Positions 1-6,570 of a DNA stretch of 9,690 nt are shown here, piece by piece. A program made the position numbers and the translations under genes. The notes beneath the pieces are model-generated. The model did not search any database. It had not been told where the DNA came from and saw only the letters and a program-made list of their open reading frames with translations. Origin of the DNA: Rhizobiaceae bacterium (lineage in GTDB: Bacteria; Pseudomonadota; Alphaproteobacteria; Rhizobiales; Rhizobiaceae); NCBI GenBank assembly GCA_014380965.1, contig JACMIV010000290.1, positions 1-9,690 on the forward strand, in the 5' to 3' direction. How positions within the stretch are numbered: position 1 is the first letter of the stretch; each line of letters opens with the position of its first letter.

Positions 1-245
1 TGACGCGCATCGACATGCAGCGTTTCCTGGAGCGCGTCTGGCGCGACCAGGGCTTCACTGCCGTCCTCGTCACGCACGACGTCTCGGAAGCCGTCACGCT
101 CGCGGACCGCATCGTCCTCATCGAGGACGGCCGCATCGCGCTCGACCGGAGGGTGCCGCTCGGCCGCCCGCGCCAACGCGGCACGGCGGAGTTCGGCGCG
201 ATCGAGGCGGAGGTGCTCGGACGCCTTCTGGAAAGGTCCGCATGA
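1..245 (+). CDS. ssuB: Aliphatic sulfonate ABC transporter ATP-binding protein SsuB, C-terminal part (5' end outside window)
   Basis: This is the C-terminal end of the ATPase that powers uptake of alkanesulfonates by the SsuABC importer on the cytoplasmic face of the inner membrane. The reading frame is open from the first base; the first complete codon is at position 3, so the ATG at 15 is internal and not a start. The visible residues read [13 protein letters not shown], then [24 protein letters not shown], which holds the H-loop (switch) histidine of ABC ATPases (TH-D) and the wording typical of SsuB and related nitrate/sulfonate/taurine ATPases. Walker A, the signature motif and Walker B lie upstream of the window. 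The choice of SsuB over TauB or a nitrate ATPase rests on the close wording and on ssuD lying about 950 bases downstream on the same strand. Confidence 0.
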   Translation, partial: TRIDMQRFLERVWRDQGFTAVLVTHDVSEAVTLADRIVLIEDGRIALDRRVPLGRPRQRGTAEFGAIEAEVLGRLLERSA

Positions 246-264
246 CGTTCGCCCCGCCCTCGCC

Positions 265-269
265 AGGAG
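265..269 (+). promoter_or_regulatory. Ribosome binding site of the peroxiredoxin-like gene
   Basis: An AGGAG Shine-Dalgarno match lies 7 bases before the ATG at 277. It supports that start over the alternative overlapping frames. The gap from the ssuB stop is only about 30 bases, so the two genes are probably cotranscribed. Confidence 0.7.
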
Positions 270-276
270 CCGAAGC

Positions 277-942
277 ATGACCCTTGCCGACGACCTCGTC
301 CGCACCGCTGACTCGGTCCGATCCGCGGTGCCCGCCGCCATCTTCCATGCGATCGGCCGGTCGATCGGGGATCTCCAGGCGACGGGGACGGCGAAGCGAG
401 CCGTCGGCGTCGGCGCGCGAGTCGATCCCTCCCCGGCATTGGAGCACGTCGACGGGTCTCCCTTCGCCCTTGCCGACGTCCTGGCCGGACGACCGGCGGT
501 CCTCGTCTTCTACCGCGGCGGTTGGTGCCCCTACTGCAACGTGACGCTGCGGGCCTACGCGGCGGCGTTGCCGGAGATAGAGGCGGCGGGCGGAACCATC
601 GTTGCCGTCACGCCGGAACTCCCCGAGAACGCATCGAAGACGGCGGACGCGAACGGCGTCGGCTTCCCGATCGCCATCGATCGCGGCAACGCCTTCTCCC
701 GCTCCCTCGGCCTCGTCTTCGCGTTGCCCGAAGGACTGCGGCCGCTCTACCGCCAGATCGGCATCGATCTCGCGGCGCAGAACGGTGAGGACAGCCATGA
801 ACTGCCGATCCCCGCGACCTATGTCCTCGACGGCGACGGCGTGATCCGCTGGGCCTTCGTCGAAGCCGATTTCACCCAGCGCGCCGATCCGACCCACGTC
901 GTCCGCGCGTTGAAGGCGCTGCGGGACCGACCCGCAGCGTGA
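277..942 (+). CDS. Peroxiredoxin-like (AhpC/TSA family) protein
   Basis: This is a 221-residue soluble thioredoxin-fold protein of the AhpC/TSA peroxiredoxin-like family, expected to reduce peroxides or act as a thiol oxidoreductase in the cytoplasm. The diagnostic segment FYRGGWCPYCNVTLRAY carries the CxxC pair C84/C87. Other family hallmarks follow: the ALPEIEAAGGTIVAVTPELPE region at about 95-115, LPEGLRPLY, IGIDLAAQNGEDSHELPIPATYVLDGDG and a C-terminal FVEADFTQRADP. No signal peptide is visible. The length is normal for this subgroup. The start at 277 has an AGGAG at a good distance. It follows ssuB closely, so it may protect against peroxide made by reduced-flavin chemistry during desulfonation; that link is inference. 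Peroxiredoxins are known among sulfate-starvation proteins (for example LsfA of Pseudomonas), but this protein is of a different subgroup with a CxxC site. Confidence 0.9.
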   Translation: MTLADDLVRTADSVRSAVPAAIFHAIGRSIGDLQATGTAKRAVGVGARVDPSPALEHVDGSPFALADVLAGRPAVLVFYRGGWCPYCNVTLRAYAAALPEIEAAGGTIVAVTPELPENASKTADANGVGFPIAIDRGNAFSRSLGLVFALPEGLRPLYRQIGIDLAAQNGEDSHELPIPATYVLDGDGVIRWAFVEADFTQRADPTHVVRALKALRDRPAA

Positions 943-1018
943 CATGGCCTTGGGATGGGCCCTTGGGATGCGCCTTGGAGAGACGATGCCGATCCCCGAG
1001 CCCCTCCCGAGCCCGAGG

Positions 1019-1030
1019 TAGAAATTTCTA
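1019..1030. promoter_or_regulatory. Perfect 12-bp palindrome upstream of ssuD, candidate operator
   Basis: TAGAAATTTCTA is a perfect palindrome, AT-rich in a GC-rich surrounding, and directly abuts the candidate -35 element at 1031. Its position is typical for a transcription factor site next to RNA polymerase. Sulfonate genes in proteobacteria are commonly controlled by LysR-type regulators of the CysB/Cbl group, but this short palindrome is not a recognised site of theirs and the regulator is unknown. Confidence 0.35.
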
Positions 1031-1058
1031 TCGACATTGTAGAAAGAGATCGGATTAT
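1031..1058 (+). promoter_or_regulatory. Candidate sigma-70 promoter for ssuD and the downstream oxidoreductase
   Basis: TCGACA (five of six matches to TTGACA) at 1031-1036 and GATTAT (four of six to TATAAT) at 1053-1058 are separated by 16 bases. They sit in the only AT-rich patch of the 248-base gap between the peroxiredoxin-like gene and ssuD, giving a leader of about 125 bases. The call rests on consensus and location only. The rest of the gap (943-1018 and 1059-1175) shows no convincing gene. Confidence 0.4.
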
Positions 1059-1190
1059 CTTCCGTGAGAGCAGGACGGGCCATAGCCTTGGCTTCAGCGG
1101 TGACGACATCAACCGACGAAAACCCTGCGGTGACCGCCCGTCGAAGCGAGCTTCCGCGCCCGCCGCCCGAAACATGAGAGAGTTTCACCG

Positions 1191-2363
1191 ATGAGCATCG
1201 ACGTCCCCGACAAGATCAACGTCCTCTGGTTCCTGCCGACGCACGGAGACAGCCGCTATCTCGGCACGGCGGAGGGCGGACGCGCCGTGGACCTGCCCTA
1301 CCTGAAGCAGGTGGCGCAGGCCGCCGACAGCCTCGGCTATTACGGCGTCCTTCTGCCGACGGGCCGTTCCTGCGAGGATTCCTGGGTCGTCGCGTCGGCG
1401 CTGGTGCCGCTGACCGAGCGGCTGCGCTTCCTCGTCGCCGTCCGGCCCGGGCTGCAGTCCCCGACGCTCGCCGCGCGGATGACCGCAACGCTCGACCGCA
1501 TCTCGAACGGCCGCCTCCTCATCAACGTCGTCACCGGCGGCGACCCGGTCGAGAACAAGGGCGACGGCATCTTCCTGTCGCATTCCGAGCGCTACGAGGT
1601 GACCCGCGAGTTCCTCGAGATCTACAAGGCGGTGCTCGCCGGCAAAACCGTCGCCTACAAGGGCAAGCATTTCGAGATTGAGGACGGGCGGCTGCTCTTC
1701 CCGCCGGTCCAGACGCCGCATCCGCCGCTCTATTTCGGCGGCTCCTCGGAAGCGGCGAACCAGGTCGCGGCGGAACAGATCGACAAATACCTGACCTGGG
1801 GCGAGCCGCCGGCGCTCGTCGCCGAGAAGCTCGGCGTCATCCGCGAACTCGCCGACAAACAGGGCCGCAAGGTTTCCTTTGGCATCCGCCTCCACGTCAT
1901 CGTCCGCGAGACGAACGCCAAGGCGTGGGAGGCAGCGGACGAGCTCATCAGCCGCCTCGACGACGACACGATCGCGGAGGCCCAGAAGGTCTTTTCGCGG
2001 ATGGATTCGGTCGGCCAGTCCCGCATGAGCCAGCTCCATGGCGGCCGCCGCGACAAGCTGGAAGTCAGCCCCAACCTCTGGGCCGGCGTAGGCCTCGTGC
2101 GCGGCGGCGCGGGGACGGCGCTGGTCGGGGACGCCGAGACCGTGGCCGAGCGGATCGACGAGTACCGACGCCTCGGCATCGACTCGTTCATCCTGTCGGG
2201 CTATCCGCATCTCGAAGAGGCCTACCGCTTCGGCGAACTGGTGCTCCCGCATCTGCCGCTCGGCCATGCCCTGCCCTCGCGCACGGCCGACGTGAACACC
2301 GGCCCGTTCGGCGAGAGCATCGCCGGCGACCGTCGGCCGGCATTGAGGGCCAGCCAGTCGTGA
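1191..2363 (+). CDS. ssuD: FMNH2-dependent alkanesulfonate monooxygenase SsuD
   Basis: SsuD splits C1-type and longer alkanesulfonates into an aldehyde and sulfite using O2 and FMNH2 supplied by a separate flavin reductase (SsuE), allowing sulfonates to serve as sulfur source. The 390-residue product is a bacterial luciferase-type TIM barrel. Every residue known to matter in the E. coli enzyme is present at a constant offset of +7: H18, C61 (in [10 protein letters not shown]), R233 and H235 (in GIRLHVIV), R304 (in [13 protein letters not shown]) and Y338/H340 (in [15 protein letters not shown]). The start has GAGAGA at 1176-1181 and begins [20 protein letters not shown], as expected of the family. 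The last 20 or so residues (after LGHALPSR) extend past the E. coli end and are not conserved. No ssuE is seen in the window. The stop overlaps the GTG start of the next gene, so translation is probably coupled. Confidence 0.97.
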   Translation: MSIDVPDKINVLWFLPTHGDSRYLGTAEGGRAVDLPYLKQVAQAADSLGYYGVLLPTGRSCEDSWVVASALVPLTERLRFLVAVRPGLQSPTLAARMTATLDRISNGRLLINVVTGGDPVENKGDGIFLSHSERYEVTREFLEIYKAVLAGKTVAYKGKHFEIEDGRLLFPPVQTPHPPLYFGGSSEAANQVAAEQIDKYLTWGEPPALVAEKLGVIRELADKQGRKVSFGIRLHVIVRETNAKAWEAADELISRLDDDTIAEAQKVFSRMDSVGQSRMSQLHGGRRDKLEVSPNLWAGVGLVRGGAGTALVGDAETVAERIDEYRRLGIDSFILSGYPHLEEAYRFGELVLPHLPLGHALPSRTADVNTGPFGESIAGDRRPALRASQS

Positions 2364-3823
2364 ACGATCTTGCCCGCTTTGGGCCTAACTTCGCCCGAAA
2401 GACCGTCGCCATCGTCGGCGGCGGCTTTTCGGGCGCAGCGATCGCCTATCACGTGGCGCAGGCAACGGCAGCGGGAACCATCACAATCGTCGTCTTCGAG
2501 CCACGCAAGATGCTCGGTGCAGGGCTCGCCTATTCCACCCTCGAGCCAGCGCACCGCATCAACGTGCCAGCGTCCAAGATGAGCCTGGTCTCCGACGATG
2601 GCGAACATTTCGCACGATGGCTGTCGGCGTCGGGCGAACTTGGAGACGACCCCCAGGCAGTCACGTCGGGCGGCGACGCCTTCCCCCAGCGTTCCATGTT
2701 CGGGCGCTACGTCGCCGACCATCTGGCCGCACCGATAAAGGCCGGTCGCATCCGGCACGAGCGCAGCCGCGTCGAAGACATCCGCATCAGGCCGGATGGT
2801 CGCTTCGACATCCGGCACGACGGCGGCACGACGACCGCCGACATCGTCGCCCTCGCCACGACGCATCCGCTGCCGGCCATTCCGGGGCCCTTGCGTGCCG
2901 TCGCCGATCATCCAGGCCTTGTCTGCAACCCCTACGACCCAGCGGCTCTCGGCAGCATCGCGCCGGACTCTCGCGTGCTCATCATCGGCAATGGCCTCAC
3001 CGCGGCGGATGTCGTGGCCATGCTCGACCGAAAGGGTCACCGCGGCTGCATCACGGCCCTTTCGCGCCATGGCTTCCGCTCGAGAGGGCACGCGGCGACA
3101 CCGCAGCCCGCCACCGGCGATTTCTCGACCGCCCCCGCACGGACTGCGCTCTCGCTCCTGAGGCGCGTCCGCAGGACGGTGGTCGAGGCGGGCCAGGAAG
3201 GGTTCGGCTGGCAGGCGGTCATCGACAAGGTGAGGAGCGAAGGACAGATCATCTGGTCAGCCTTACCTGTGGCCGAGCGTGTCAGGCTTGTCCGGCATTT
3301 GCGCACTGTCTGGGACGTCCACCGCTTCCGCATTGCCCCGCAGGTGGAGGCGGTCCTGGAGAGGCGAGCGGCCGAGGGCAGGTTTCGCTCGATCGCCGCA
3401 CAGCTGGTGTTCGCACAAGGGCACGGCAAGACGATCGAAGTAGCCTATCGCCTGCGCCGCGCATCAGAGACGGTCGTCGAGCGCTTCGATGCCGTGGTCA
3501 ATACGACCGGTCCGGCCCATCGCAGCGTTGTCGAGGGCGCCGGCGCCCTTTCCAGCCTGCATGAAGCTGGGCTTCTGCGCCTCGACACGGTCGGCCTCGG
3601 CCTCGACGTCGCCCCGGATGGCCGCGCGGTGGGACGCGACGCCCGCGCCGTCGACGGACTTTATGTCGGCGGTCCGCTCGCACGCGGCACCTTCGGCGAA
3701 CTCATGGGCCTTCCCGAAGTGACCCGCTACGCGGAATTCATCGCTGCCGAGATCGCCCATGGGTTGGCGATGCCGAGGGGCGGCGCCCTGGATTCCATCG
3801 CATGGAAAGATCGTTCCCCGTAG
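2360..3823 (+). CDS. FAD/NAD(P)-binding oxidoreductase (NAD_binding_9-type flavoprotein)
   Basis: This 487-residue protein is a two-dinucleotide-site flavoprotein of the FAD/NAD(P)-binding group that includes YdhS-like proteins. The N-terminal Rossmann motif [17 protein letters not shown] (about residues 16-32) should bind [34 protein letters not shown] style wording follows, and a second motif, [15 protein letters not shown] (about 208-222), should bind NAD(P)H. VNTTGP near 375 and the C-terminal [22 protein letters not shown] segment are typical family endings. The open frame extends far upstream to 1925 inside ssuD, but homology begins near MNDLARFG, so the start is the GTG at 2360, overlapping the ssuD stop (GTGA) with GAGGG at 2345-2349. 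Substrate is unknown. Its coupling to ssuD suggests a partner role in sulfonate use, perhaps on a product of desulfonation or in flavin supply; this is inference. Confidence 0.85.
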   Translation: MNDLARFGPNFARKTVAIVGGGFSGAAIAYHVAQATAAGTITIVVFEPRKMLGAGLAYSTLEPAHRINVPASKMSLVSDDGEHFARWLSASGELGDDPQAVTSGGDAFPQRSMFGRYVADHLAAPIKAGRIRHERSRVEDIRIRPDGRFDIRHDGGTTTADIVALATTHPLPAIPGPLRAVADHPGLVCNPYDPAALGSIAPDSRVLIIGNGLTAADVVAMLDRKGHRGCITALSRHGFRSRGHAATPQPATGDFSTAPARTALSLLRRVRRTVVEAGQEGFGWQAVIDKVRSEGQIIWSALPVAERVRLVRHLRTVWDVHRFRIAPQVEAVLERRAAEGRFRSIAAQLVFAQGHGKTIEVAYRLRRASETVVERFDAVVNTTGPAHRSVVEGAGALSSLHEAGLLRLDTVGLGLDVAPDGRAVGRDARAVDGLYVGGPLARGTFGELMGLPEVTRYAEFIAAEIAHGLAMPRGGALDSIAWKDRSP

Positions 3824-3866
3824 CACCGAACGGGAACGACCTGAGCGCCATCGGAGCAGTGGAGGG

Positions 3867-4688
3867 CTAAAGCCCAACATCGTAGAACACCTGGTCCATC
3901 AGCCGCGATGGTTCGGCACAGCCCGCATGACCGACGATCCGTGCGGGCACTCCGGCGACGGTGACGTTCGGCGGGACGTCGTCGAGAACGATCGATCCGG
4001 CGCCGATACGCGAGCAGCGACCGACCTCGATGTTCCCGATGAGCCTTGCGCCGGCGCCGATCATGACGCCTCGGCCGATCTTTGGATGGCGGTCGCCGCG
4101 TGGAGAATCCGATGAAGCGCCGAGGGTCACTCCCTGCAGCATCGAGACGTTCTCGCCGATCGTCGCGGTCTAGCCTATGACGATGCCCGTCGCGTGATCA
4201 ATGAACATGCCCCCGCCGATCGGCACGGCAGGATGGATATCGACCTGGAATACCTCCGACGCCTTGTCCTGAAGATAGTAGGCCAGATCCTTGCGTCCGG
4301 ACTTCCAGAGCGAATGGGCGACACGGTGCGTCTGGAGCGCATGAAACCCCTTGAAATAGAGGATCGGCTCCATGGCGCTGCTGCTGGCGGGATCGCGGTC
4401 AAGCAGTGCCAGGATGTCGAGCCGCATAGCCCTGCGGATATGCGGGTCGCCGAACGCCGTTTCACCCATGAACTGATGAAGCAGCTCCGCCGAGACGGCC
4501 CCGGCGAGGCGACTTGCCAGCCGGTACGTCAACGCACTTTCGAGGGAAGGCTGAGCGATGATCGAGGCGTAGATGAAACTTGCGAGCGCCGGCTCCGAGC
4601 GGACAACCGTCTCCGCCTCCTGGCGCACGCGCACCCACATGATGTCGCTGACATGCGCTTCGATGGTCCTGATATGCGAGGATGCCAT
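3867..4688 (-). pseudogene. cysE: Serine O-acetyltransferase CysE, interrupted by an in-frame TAG
   Basis: CysE acetylates L-serine with acetyl-CoA to give O-acetylserine, the sulfide acceptor in cysteine synthesis. Read through its internal stop, this gene spans 273 codons, the length of E. coli CysE. The start (MASSHIRTIEAHV) has GGAG 7 bases upstream. The alpha-helical N-terminal domain is intact to about residue 140, then the hexapeptide beta-helix begins: VDIHP (D150) and IDHATGIVIG (catalytic H165). Codon 173, at 4170-4172, is TAG where the family has the glutamate of the conserved GET (GAG), a single-base change. The frame continues without shift: TATIGENVSMLQGVTLG, then RGDRHPKIGRGVMIGAGA (H201, matching E. 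coli H193), IGAGSIVLDDVPP and AGVPARIVG. A product ending at 172 lacks most of the beta-helix and the CoA site and should be inactive. It ends VFYDVGL rather than in the isoleucine used to bind cysteine synthase. Readthrough or a sequence error are the alternatives. Confidence 0.85.
4170..4172 (-). other. Nonsense codon (TAG) inside cysE
   Basis: On the minus strand the codons around this point read ATC GTC ATA GGC TAG ACC GCG ACG ATC GGC. CysE proteins read IVIG-E-TAxIG here, so a GAG to TAG change explains the stop with no frameshift on either side. This is a direct reading of the sequence; whether it is a true mutation or an error cannot be told from the window. Confidence 0.85.
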
Positions 4689-4812
4689 GTCCGTTCTCCG
4701 CGTTGGGTCGAGCCGTTCTGACGTCTTGTCGGTCGATTCCTGCCGGCTCGGAAGGATTTCTGGATCGAGCCTGCCGGCCAGCATTACTCGAAGCAGACCC
4801 CGGACTCGCGTG

Positions 4813-5400
4813 TCATGCAGCCCTGCCCGCCTCCGTCGCGGCATCGACGGGAACAAGCTTCCCGGTCTTCACGTCATAGATGAAGCCGTAGACGGGGATG
4901 TCCGAGGATACGAGCGGGTGCTCCCTGATCCGCTTAACGTCCTGCATGACGCTCTCCGCAAGATCCTTGAACGCGTGCCAGTGGACGAAGTGACCGGCTG
5001 GGCTGCCGCCCCCATGGGACGGGTTGGACCAAGTCTTGCCGTCAAAGGCGGCAGTCGACAGATTGTCTTCGAGGAGGGCGCCGTTCGTCTCGCCGTCGAA
5101 GAGCTCCATGCCGCAATCGGTATGGTGGATCACGAACCATTCCCGGGTGCCGAGCAGCTTGTGGGAGATCACCAGCGATCGGATCGCATCGTCGGTCGCG
5201 CGCCCACCTGCATTGCGGATGACGTGTGCGTCGCCCTCGGCAAGTCCTGCATACTTAGCCGGGTCAAGCCTTGCATCCATACAGGTCAGGATCGCAAAGC
5301 CCCGGGCCGGCGCTAGAGCGAGATCGCCCTTCTCGCCAAACTCGGCCGCATAAGCCTCGTTGGCGACCGTGACATCCGAATAGATGGTCGAGGAAGACAT
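4813..5400 (-). CDS. Beta-class carbonic anhydrase (Cab-type; possible carbonyl sulfide hydrolase relative)
   Basis: A 195-residue zinc enzyme of the beta-carbonic anhydrase family, which normally interconverts CO2 and bicarbonate in the cytoplasm. The zinc and catalytic residues are visible: C40, D42 and R44 in [13 protein letters not shown], and H93 and C96 in [42 protein letters not shown] lies between them, as in the short Cab-type (clade D) members such as Mycobacterium Rv1284. The open frame extends 31 codons upstream, but [21 protein letters not shown] is chosen because GAGGG lies 7 bases before its ATG and the upstream residues are not family-like. It is followed by cysE on the same strand after 124 bases with no visible gene between, so the two are probably one operon. 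The carbonyl sulfide hydrolase of Thiobacillus thioparus belongs to the same clade, so a sulfur role is possible; sequence alone does not settle the substrate. Confidence 0.9.
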   Translation of the reverse strand: MSSSTIYSDVTVANEAYAAEFGEKGDLALAPARGFAILTCMDARLDPAKYAGLAEGDAHVIRNAGGRATDDAIRSLVISHKLLGTREWFVIHHTDCGMELFDGETNGALLEDNLSTAAFDGKTWSNPSHGGGSPAGHFVHWHAFKDLAESVMQDVKRIREHPLVSSDIPVYGFIYDVKTGKLVPVDAATEAGRAA

Positions 5401-5496
5401 GGGCAGACCCTCGTTGTGGAACTGCGATAAACTCTGTCGGTGGCAGCGGAGGGGAAGGCAGGCTTGCATCGCCTCATTCTGAAAGCCGCACAACGC

Positions 5497-5524
5497 TTGA
5501 TACGTTAGTCAATCTAAATATTAT
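5497..5524 (+). promoter_or_regulatory. Candidate sigma-70 promoter in the divergent intergenic region, with an overlapping inverted repeat
   Basis: TTGATA at 5497-5502 and TATTAT at 5519-5524, each matching five of six consensus bases, are spaced by 16. This is the strongest promoter-like sequence in the window and lies in an AT-rich stretch between the carbonic anhydrase gene (minus) and the PhnD-like gene (plus). It points at the latter with a leader of about 90 bases. The inverted repeat TTGA-N8-TCAA (5497-5512) covers the -35 element and could be an operator. I found no equally good promoter on the minus strand for the carbonic anhydrase. Confidence 0.5.
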
Positions 5525-5623
5525 CGAGTGATCCAATTGCGTTTTGCAGGAAGTTCGAAGCATTTTTGACCTTGCGCGACCGGAGGCAGGGGCTTCCCGG
5601 CGCAGGTCCACCGAGGTCTCGTT

Positions 5624-6421
5624 TTGCATCTGCGCGCCGTCTCCCTTCCGATGTACGCGTTCCCAGAGGATGCGATCCGCACGTTTTGGCGACTCTTCCG
5701 CGAGGCCCTGATGTCCGAGGATGTGGCCGTCGAGCTTCGATTGACGGAGCCGGCCGACCTCCTCGCGCACTGGTTCGAGCCTGATCTTCTACTCAGCCAG
5801 ACTTGCGGCTATCCCCTGTTGCACGCGCTCAAGCACCGGGTCCGGCTCGTGGCGACGCCCTGCTATTCCGCGCCCGGCTGCCAGGGCGCACTCTACTCCA
5901 GCGTCTGGATCGTCCGCGACGACGATGCCGCGGAGACGCTGGAGGATCTTCGCGGACGCCGGGCCGCGTTCAACGCGCGAGACTCGCAATCGGGCTACAA
6001 CGCGCTTCGTCACGCGGTCGCGCCGCTCTCGCTGCACGGCCGATTCTTCGGCGAGACCATCGAGACGGGCGCGCATCGGCTGTCCATGGAGAGCGTGCAG
6101 CGTGGCGACGCCGACGTCGCGGCCATCGACTGCGTCACCTTCGCACTTGCGCAGGATGCGGGACGGACCGGCGGGCTGCGCGTCCTCGGCCGGTCGCAGG
6201 CGGTGCCGAGCCTTCCCTTCATCACAAGCCTTCAGACGACGGACGTGGAACTGGCTTCGCTGCGGCGCGCACTGGAGAAAGTGGGGCAGATGGACGGCGT
6301 GGCTCCAGCGCTCAAAGCTATGCGCCTCACAGGCTTCGTGACCCTGAAAACTTCGGACTACGCGCCCATCGCGGCGATGGAAGCCAGCGCCATCGCTGCC
6401 GGCTACCCTGTCCTCGCCTGA
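5624..6421 (+). CDS. PhnD-like periplasmic-binding-fold protein without a signal peptide
   Basis: A 265-residue protein of the phosphate/phosphonate/SsuA-type substrate-binding superfamily (PhnD-like). Recognisable parts in order: VSLPMYAFPEDAIRTFW (residues 6-22), DLLLSQTCGYPLLHAL (about 54-69), GALYSSVWIVRDDDA (about 89-103), LEDLRGRRAAFNARDSQSGYNALR (about 106-129), FFGETIETGAHRLSMESVQRGDADVAAIDCVTFAL and a C-terminal RLTGF. These are the ligand-pocket segments of the family. There is no N-terminal hydrophobic signal, so the protein appears cytoplasmic. No permease or ATPase gene is adjacent. The start is TTG at 5624 with GAGG at 5613-5616, 7 bases upstream; the next ATG, at 5651, would cut into the conserved SLPMY segment. 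It could sense or sequester a small anion for regulation, but its ligand is unknown. The neighbourhood suggests a sulfur compound rather than a phosphonate, as inference. Confidence 0.8.
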   Translation: MHLRAVSLPMYAFPEDAIRTFWRLFREALMSEDVAVELRLTEPADLLAHWFEPDLLLSQTCGYPLLHALKHRVRLVATPCYSAPGCQGALYSSVWIVRDDDAAETLEDLRGRRAAFNARDSQSGYNALRHAVAPLSLHGRFFGETIETGAHRLSMESVQRGDADVAAIDCVTFALAQDAGRTGGLRVLGRSQAVPSLPFITSLQTTDVELASLRRALEKVGQMDGVAPALKAMRLTGFVTLKTSDYAPIAAMEASAIAAGYPVLA

Positions 6422-6511
6422 CGAGCAGTATCGGGCGAGCGAGGCGAACCGACCCTAAATCGGCACATTCCCGACAAAAGCAGATCGTTTGCCAGCCAAA
6501 AACGAAACGCT

Positions 6512-6549
6512 TAACTCTCTACCGATGCAGTAGACTGAGTTAGATTTTT
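6512..6549 (+). terminator. Stem-loop followed by a T-run, candidate Rho-independent terminator
   Basis: The left arm TAACTC+TCTAC (6512-6522) pairs with GTAGA (6530-6534) and GAGTTA (6537-6542), leaving a 7-base loop and a 2-base bulge (CT). Five T residues follow at 6545-6549. It lies 90 bases after the PhnD-like stop and just before the desaturase, so it may end the upstream transcript or attenuate the downstream one. The stem is only moderately GC-rich, so strength is uncertain. Confidence 0.45.
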
Positions 6550-6570
6550 CGGGATCGACAGGGGATCCCG
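6550..6570 (+). promoter_or_regulatory. Hairpin presenting the desaturase ribosome binding site in its loop
   Basis: CGGGATC (6550-6556) and GATCCCG (6564-6570) form a perfect 7-bp stem around a 7-base loop (GACAGGG). The Shine-Dalgarno AGGGG (6560-6564) is in the loop and its last base, and the ATG at 6571 follows the stem immediately. Such a structure could limit ribosome access and so tune translation. The pairing is read directly; its function is inference. Confidence 0.4.

Noticed and set aside
118..1188. Long minus-strand open frame of 356 codons across the peroxiredoxin-like gene
   Set aside because: It is a GC-rich shadow: its residues are Arg/Gly/Asp-rich with no recognisable domain, while the plus strand carries a clear family match.
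955..1194. Plus-strand 79-codon open frame in the gap before ssuD
   Set aside because: It has no clear ribosome binding site or recognisable motif, and it covers the candidate promoter and palindrome. Its TGA overlapping the ssuD ATG is probably chance.
1185..2267. Minus-strand open frame of 360 codons antisense to ssuD
   Set aside because: Composition is typical of an antisense frame of a GC-rich gene and SsuD on the plus strand has every catalytic residue.
1925..2359. Upstream extension of the FAD/NAD(P) oxidoreductase frame inside ssuD
   Set aside because: The extension is Arg/Pro-rich and off-frame to SsuD; family similarity starts just after the GTG at 2360, which has a nearby GAGGG.
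2749..2820. Two copies of CATCCGGCACGA exactly 60 bases apart
   Set aside because: Both fall in coding sequence for IRH residues with common codons and no further copies; chance is the simplest reading.
3864..3875. GGGCTAAAGCCC inverted repeat between the convergent oxidoreductase and cysE genes
   Set aside because: The stem is only 4-5 bp with a tiny loop and no T-run on either strand, so I do not call it a terminator.
5401..5493. Upstream extension of the carbonic anhydrase frame (31 extra codons)
   Set aside because: The extra residues are not family-like and the ATG at 5400 has GAGGG at 7 bases.
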